From IMG/VR virus record IMGVR_UViG_3300047472_000037, positions 1 through 64,000 of that record: a DNA stretch of 64,000 nt; one strand, given 5' to 3'. This document shows, piece by piece, positions 59,765 to 64,000 of the stretch. The first letter of the stretch is position 1. The number at the start of each line of letters is the position of its first letter. Source of the DNA: a virus. A program made the position numbers and the translations under genes. The notes under the pieces were generated by a model. The model saw nothing but the letters and a program-made list of their open reading frames with translations. It was not told the DNA's origin and did no database searches.

Positions 59765-60348
59765 TTCTTAGCTCCCCTATCAGCTGGATTAGGTTGTCCA
59801 GACATAGCCATAAAACCACCAGTCATCAAATCTTGTTCCTGACCAGTCTGTTCCGTCCCTTGACCAGTATCTCCACTCTGTTCACCAGAGTCTGAAGGTG
59901 TCTGAGCATTAGGGTCGGGATCCTCTTGGTTGACAAGAGAGAAGCCACCAGCCGGGGTAGACAGATCAAGATGCTTATGGAAGTAACTACCAGTGTTGAA
60001 GTCATTCTCGTCATCTTCGATACCTAGATCGTATTCGACATCAAAACCGATACAGATCAATTCAATCATACGAGCAAGCGGACCAGCAAGGAGAAGGGCA
60101 AAGTCAACAGTCCACATACCCTCAGCCACACCTTGCATCAAGACGATCTGAGAGATCTGATAAACAGGAATCTGTAGTTCAGCCATGGTCAAGAGACCGT
60201 TAGCAACCTTGAACTTAGTGATCTTACCAGCAAGGAAGTCCATAGCACTGTTGACATCAGTATACTTCGGAGGCTGTCTCCAAGGATAGTTCTTGGTATC
60301 CGATGTCATATTTGCACCGGGGATTGGTCCACTATTTACTGTTCCCAT
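59761..60348 (-). CDS. 195-residue virion-associated protein
   Basis: Start ATG 60348 with GGAGGGTGACA upstream; earlier in-frame ATG lacks a site. Middle has QISQIVLMQGVAEGMWTVDFALLLAGPLARMIELICIGFDVEYDLG, with amphipathic or membrane-like helices; the end is Q/G/E-rich. Role unknown, likely virion. Confidence 0.55.
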   Translation of the reverse strand: MGTVNSGPIPGANMTSDTKNYPWRQPPKYTDVNSAMDFLAGKITKFKVANGLLTMAELQIPVYQISQIVLMQGVAEGMWTVDFALLLAGPLARMIELICIGFDVEYDLGIEDDENDFNTGSYFHKHLDLSTPAGGFSLVNQEDPDPNAQTPSDSGEQSGDTGQGTEQTGQEQDLMTGGFMAMSGQPNPADRGAKK

Positions 60349-60580
60349 TGTCACCCTCCTGTGCACTAATCTCAGGCTCAACTTCATCTAGAAGTTCTTT
60401 AGCCTTTGGCATAGCTTTCTTGTTAATCTTTCGGATATGCTTCTCTTGATCATCGAAGAAGGACTGAGTGTACTTCACCTTGGTATCAGAAGTTTTATCT
60501 GTGTTTTTAAAGTAGTCAGCATTATTATAAAACGATGCCACTGCCCTCTTGAAGGCTTCATCTAGATTAACATCAGCCAT
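60332..60580 (-). CDS. 82-residue charged protein
   Basis: Helical and charged (EKHIRKINKKAMPKAKELLDEVEPEISAQ). Overlaps the next gene by 17 bases and starts on the previous stop. Unknown function. Confidence 0.5.
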   Translation of the reverse strand: MADVNLDEAFKRAVASFYNNADYFKNTDKTSDTKVKYTQSFFDDQEKHIRKINKKAMPKAKELLDEVEPEISAQEGDNGNSK

Positions 60581-62208
60581 TAGAATATCCCACTTATCAT
60601 TGAATCAAATGTCTTCGAACCGACGAAGTTACCAGCCAGAGAACCTAGTGCAGTCATGTTAGCATTCTTTGTCGAAGCTTTCATCTGCAATTGGGTTAGG
60701 GCCAAAGTAGCATCTCGGTTCTTTTGGTTTTCAGACTGTTGGAAGGCATAGTCAAGAAGGCTATCAGAGCGATCCCAAATCTGGTTAAGCTGTTGGGTTT
60801 GAAGATCTGTAGCAGCTTTAACGTCCTGAGTAGCAGCCTCAAAGTTCTGCTGATCGTCCTGCATCTGTACTGCCTGTCTCCAGTTAGCATTAGAAACAGC
60901 AATGTTATAAGCATTCGTAGCATTATACTTCTGACGACTATCTTCCATAGAAGCGTTAAACTGGTCAGCAGTCAGTGTCTGAGATGCGTTGAACTGTGCA
61001 ATGTTATTATTCAGAGAAGCGTAAAACTGATCTGTCTGGTTCTTAGAGGTAGCATTGAATTGTTTAGCTACGTTCTCGGCGTTGGCATCAGCAAGAATAG
61101 ACTGGATCATAGACTGGTTATTGATAACCTTAGCCTGTTGTTCATTGTCCAGGTTCTTCATATCCATTGCCAAGAAGCTCTGAGCATTCTGGACAGCAGC
61201 CTGTTGCCGATTATCTAGGTTGCTCTGTTCAAACTTAGCAAGAGTATTGGCAGTATTAATAATGGACTGCTGTTTGTTATCGAGATTCTTGACAGTTAGT
61301 GTCTGATAGAATGCAGCATCACTCTGAGCTATCGGCAAAGATGCTTCTAAGAGTGCTTGAGACATAGCAGCTGTAGCAGCAGTACCAGTCATACCAGAGA
61401 ATGCCATAATCTTAGATACACTACGGGCCGTAGAGGCAGCCCACGAGGGGATCTTAGGTTCTCCGGTAGTAGGGTCTACGAACTGTGTCTGAAGGATCGC
61501 TAGCTGGCCCTGTAGGGTTGCTTTACTATCGATATAATTACCATCACCCAATTGAGCAGCAAGAAGCTGACCAGCAGATGTACTCGTGTCAATTACCTGA
61601 GACAAATTCTGAGAGGCATACTTATTGAGGGCTTCACCGACTACGTTGACAGAACCATCAGCATTCTTACCAGTAGCTAGTCCAGTTAGGTCTTCTTGCT
61701 CAGCAGTGACTAGGTCCTGATTCTTGATAGTACCAGTGGCACCAGTCATCTGATTGTTGGCTACATCAGTTTGTGTCTTAGTAGCATCATAGGTGTTGGC
61801 ATCAGTTGGGGTAGCTTGATCAACTTGCTGGGCAGTAACAGTGGGAGTGTTAGCACTAACCTGAGTAGCAGCCTTTTCAGCATCACTAATCTGAGCAGCA
61901 GTACCAGTTTGGCCAGCAGTGGCAGCTACAGCAGAGGTGCCCGTCTCACCATTGATATTAGCCCCTGGGTCCTTGACTGCATCAGAGGCATAGCTAGTGA
62001 CATTTTGAGGGGTGACTGCGCTATCGGCCGTATAAGTCTTAGCAGCGTCAGCTGGATTAGTCCAGGTACTACCTTTAGCTACATAGTCCTGATAGGCTCT
62101 AACACCCTCATGAGCAGCATCGGCATTACTACCTTGGGATACACCAGAACCAGCCTGTCCACTATTGATATATGCCTGCCAGTCGAAATTATCTTGTGTG
62201 TATGCCAT
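60580..62208 (-). CDS. 542-residue A/Q/N-rich internal virion protein with repeats
   Basis: First 170 residues are low-complexity A/T/Q. Residues 300-420 contain repeated NLDN[KRE]QQ and helix-forming stretches (NLDNKQQSIINTANTLAKFEQSN and its copies; QFNASQTLTADQFNAS). C-terminal MTALGSLAGNFVGSKTFDS. Repeats suggest a rod or channel protein delivered with the DNA. Called by composition and neighbourhood. Confidence 0.55.
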   Translation of the reverse strand: MAYTQDNFDWQAYINSGQAGSGVSQGSNADAAHEGVRAYQDYVAKGSTWTNPADAAKTYTADSAVTPQNVTSYASDAVKDPGANINGETGTSAVAATAGQTGTAAQISDAEKAATQVSANTPTVTAQQVDQATPTDANTYDATKTQTDVANNQMTGATGTIKNQDLVTAEQEDLTGLATGKNADGSVNVVGEALNKYASQNLSQVIDTSTSAGQLLAAQLGDGNYIDSKATLQGQLAILQTQFVDPTTGEPKIPSWAASTARSVSKIMAFSGMTGTAATAAMSQALLEASLPIAQSDAAFYQTLTVKNLDNKQQSIINTANTLAKFEQSNLDNRQQAAVQNAQSFLAMDMKNLDNEQQAKVINNQSMIQSILADANAENVAKQFNATSKNQTDQFYASLNNNIAQFNASQTLTADQFNASMEDSRQKYNATNAYNIAVSNANWRQAVQMQDDQQNFEAATQDVKAATDLQTQQLNQIWDRSDSLLDYAFQQSENQKNRDATLALTQLQMKASTKNANMTALGSLAGNFVGSKTFDSMISGIF

Positions 62209-62504
62209 TATTTACCCCTTAGGAGCTTATTCTGGTTCAAAGTGAAATCCACCAAACCCTTGTGTTTCTTGTAGCAGAGAATTAGGTTAGCTCTATCGGT
62301 ACCCCAAAGTTTTTCTACCTGACCCTGAGTGAGACCTTTACTTCCGAGATCGGCAGGAAGATTACACAATTGAGTTAGTTTACTATCAGGGTCGAGAATC
62401 TTGGGGGCTACAATACCCTTACCTAATCCGGTTGAGGCGCATGACTGCACTACTACTGATAGCAGGCTTATTGTAATCAGAGTCTTTAGCAGCCTCATCC
62501 TCAT
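62208..62504 (-). CDS. outer-membrane spanin (o-spanin) lipoprotein
   Basis: 98 residues. N-terminal signal LLKTLITISLLSVVVQSC with lipobox ending in cysteine near residue 22. It begins inside the i-spanin gene in another frame, the usual overlapped Rz/Rz1 layout. Works with the i-spanin to fuse membranes in the last lysis step. Confidence 0.75.
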   Translation of the reverse strand: MRMRLLKTLITISLLSVVVQSCASTGLGKGIVAPKILDPDSKLTQLCNLPADLGSKGLTQGQVEKLWGTDRANLILCYKKHKGLVDFTLNQNKLLRGK

Positions 62505-62781
62505 TCTCCTTTAATTTCTTGTTCAAATCGTCTTCTGATTTCTGTAGTTCTGTAATAATTTGTTTCTGAGTGTTGATGATTTTATCTTGAACCTCTAGTT
62601 GTCGATTAAGTTCATCATCATAAATCTTTTTGTATTTGACTTCAGTAGTAGTCACACCCAAGACATACCCTTTGTGGTAGATGTAGTAAGTAACTGCACC
62701 TAGGGTAGCAGCAGTAACCAATCCTACAATCAGGTATTGTCCCAACTTAGTTTTCAGAAGGGCTAGAATCATTGACAGCAT
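62419..62781 (-). CDS. inner-membrane spanin (i-spanin, Rz-like)
   Basis: 120 residues. One N-terminal membrane span (YLIVGLVTAATLGAVTYYIYH), then a periplasmic coiled coil (DDELNRQLEVQDKIINTQKQIITELQKSEDDLNKKLKENED). GGAG lies seven bases before the ATG. Overlaps o-spanin and holin-like genes. Confidence 0.8.
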   Translation of the reverse strand: MLSMILALLKTKLGQYLIVGLVTAATLGAVTYYIYHKGYVLGVTTTEVKYKKIYDDELNRQLEVQDKIINTQKQIITELQKSEDDLNKKLKENEDEAAKDSDYNKPAISSSAVMRLNRIR

Positions 62782-63016
62782 CAGTAATCTCCATTTGTTT
62801 ATCTACAGGGACTGTGGTGCTCTCTAGAAGCCTGACTAAATCCTTGTGCCCTACATTCATGTAGTAAGCCACTATGGATGCAATCAAACCAAAGGCAGAG
62901 ACTGCAATCCATTGAGATTCATGAAAATAGATCGAAACGAAGATAGCTATCCAAGCTAATCCACAATTTGCGAGAATTAATCTTTTAGTGTATCTTCGTT
63001 TCGATTGTCTTATCAT
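62747..63016 (-). CDS. holin-like two-span membrane protein
   Basis: 89 residues. Basic N-terminus, spans at about 14-30 (ILANCGLAWIAIFVSIYF) and 35-53 (QWIAVSAFGLIASIVAYYM), polar C-terminus. Encoded between endolysin and spanins; overlaps both. Likely times lysis by releasing the endolysin. Confidence 0.7.
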   Translation of the reverse strand: MIRQSKRRYTKRLILANCGLAWIAIFVSIYFHESQWIAVSAFGLIASIVAYYMNVGHKDLVRLLESTTVPVDKQMEITDAVNDSSPSEN

Positions 63017-63438
63017 GACAGGAACTGAGCCCTTTCCTTTACCCTACGACCTTTTAGTTCAGGTTGTTTAACCCAGACTAGGAACTGATCAGCGGCACCT
63101 TTGTAGTCTTTTGTGTTCAGTTTTCTCAGGAGTGTAGATTTACTGAATTGAGTAACACCAATATTAAATACGAAAGATACGAGAGCATCAAACTGATTTT
63201 GGGTCAGTGGAACTTTAACCAATCGATTAATATCGTTCTCTACACTTACCAGATCACGAGTTAGGATTTCATCAGACTCAGCAGAGGTGATGGTCAAACC
63301 GGGAACTACTTTGGGGAGTCCAGCAGCACTAGTGTGACCTACACCTATAGTCCAAATACCTTTAGTATCTGTATAAGCCTTGAGCTTATTACCTTCTCGT
63401 TCAGAGATAGCTTTCCTACCGATTGCACTAGTTTTCAA
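63013..63438 (-). CDS. endolysin, T4-type lysozyme (GH24)
   Basis: 141 residues. Catalytic arrangement SEREGNKLKAYTDTKGIWTIGVGHT holds E14, D and T of the lysozyme triad; ALVSFVFNIG and LVWVKQPELKGRRVKERAQF-like C-terminal motif complete the fold. No signal peptide, so it depends on the holin. Confidence 0.92.
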   Translation of the reverse strand: MKTSAIGRKAISEREGNKLKAYTDTKGIWTIGVGHTSAAGLPKVVPGLTITSAESDEILTRDLVSVENDINRLVKVPLTQNQFDALVSFVFNIGVTQFSKSTLLRKLNTKDYKGAADQFLVWVKQPELKGRRVKERAQFLS

Positions 63439-63448
63439 TTTATTATCC

Positions 63449-64000
63449 TTACGTCAAACTATTAATCGCATACACACCACTGATATTAATTTCAGAAGTA
63501 TTAGTGAAGTTTGCATTGGTGTATCCAGCAGTACCAGCACTCGCCTCATTTCCGATTTGTAGAGTGGATGTTCCACCAAAGACCAGAGCCTTAGCGGGAC
63601 CCCAGGACGTCATATTAGTAGTATAAGGGATGTCTAGAAGTTGAGTTCTAGAGGCATTAAATGGGATACCTGTTATGTTTGCAGCACCGGTAGAACTACC
63701 TTTGGAAGAGAGTTGCAATTGTATACTGATAAATAATAGATTACCGATCCTGTCATAAACTCCAGCCTGTGTCACATAAGTAATACCAGTAGTACCGCCG
63801 CCAAAATTCAAAACAGGAGTAAATACATTATTGAAAGATGTGGCGGCAGTAGCCACACCCGTTAGGCCGAGGGCTGTACGAGCAGCAGAAGCAGTCGTAG
63901 AACCAGTACCACCAGATGAGACTGGTAGAGCAGTAGACAGAGATAGACTAGTCGCACTAAGAGTTCCAGTAATACTAATACCAGAGGAGGTTTTTGCCAC
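63449..64000 (-). CDS. tail fibre/appendage protein, N-terminus beyond window
   Basis: 183 residues to the window edge; the codon at the edge is GTG, so the true start probably lies outside. LPVSSGGTGSTTASAARTALGL is a hallmark of tail fibre and appendage shafts, followed by a beta-rich domain (YDRIGNLLFISIQLQLSSK). Likely the C-terminal receptor-binding end of a fibre. Confidence 0.75.
   Translation of the reverse strand: MAKTSSGISITGTLSATSLSLSTALPVSSGGTGSTTASAARTALGLTGVATAATSFNNVFTPVLNFGGGTTGITYVTQAGVYDRIGNLLFISIQLQLSSKGSSTGAANITGIPFNASRTQLLDIPYTTNMTSWGPAKALVFGGTSTLQIGNEASAGTAGYTNANFTNTSEINISGVYAINSLT

Noticed and set aside
1-64000. CRISPR array, integrase, transposase or lysogeny repressor
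   Set aside because: No regularly spaced repeat-spacer pattern and no recognisable integrase, transposase or repressor; nothing supports a temperate lifestyle in this window.

Overview
The window is part of a tailed double-stranded DNA phage genome, most likely a podovirus-type (short-tailed) phage of a Gram-negative host. The evidence is a complete terminase, portal, scaffold and capsid block, T7-like replication enzymes (fused primase-helicase, small family A polymerase, gp2.5-like SSB, gp6-like exonuclease, gp3-like endonuclease I), and a lysis cassette with a spanin pair. The gene neighbourhood (amidoligases, ATP-grasp and glutamine amidotransferases beside this virion block) resembles phiEco32-like phages and their relatives. 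The host cannot be named. Both window edges cut minus-strand virion genes, so the genome is longer than 64 kb and the virion block probably continues from the right edge round to the left edge. No phage RNA polymerase gene is seen; three near-perfect sigma-70 promoters suggest use of host polymerase.

Layout. 1-13362 (minus): nozzle-like tail protein, head-tail adaptor, a coiled-coil membrane protein, decoration-like protein, major capsid, scaffold, an M15+SleB peptidoglycan hydrolase, portal, small virion proteins, terminase large and small subunits. 13363-15438: divergent control region with a consensus promoter for the minus block, palindromes, TTGAAGTATA repeats, and about 1.3 kb with no convincing gene. 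15439-25734 (plus): many small early or accessory proteins, several membrane micro-proteins, a repeat-rich SAAE/SAAK protein, structured RNA elements and tRNA-Asn; tRNA-Gln follows at 25743. 25916-36936: amidoligase region. 37000-46053: replication and DNA processing. 46046-54045: HNH nuclease, phosphoesterases, a secreted protease, glutaredoxin, nucleotide enzymes and class II ribonucleotide reductase. 54117-64000 (minus): internal virion proteins, lysis cassette and a fibre-like protein running off the edge.

The most unusual element is a family of small proteins, most with an SH3-like-looking N-terminus (pattern [FVI]-x-[VI]-G-D-x-[VI]), that share one C-terminal tail with consensus LPYDPKQQPDEEDDI. 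There are 13 recognisable copies: twelve between 23254 and 36936, and one at 49041-49088. They are interleaved with a predicted amide-bond-forming pathway: two phiEco32-type COOH-NH2 ligases, a third amidoligase, an ATP-grasp ligase, two class II glutamine amidotransferases, a class I gamma-glutamyl hydrolase-like enzyme and two gamma-glutamylcyclotransferase-like proteins. One tail is carried by a GNAT acetyltransferase. Another lies directly behind the ATP-grasp ligase in the +1 frame across a TTTTAG sequence. I infer that the tail may be a recognition or modification tag for this pathway. An alternative is that the tag DNA is mainly a translational-coupling and recombination module, because in most copies the last tag codons also contain the start codon of the next gene.

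Other points: likely non-AUG starts (ATA, ATA, CTG) for three replication genes; single-base frameshifts at 25268-25275 (G8) and 46557; and a terminase large subunit with an N-terminal domain resembling the serine-recombinase DNA-binding domain.
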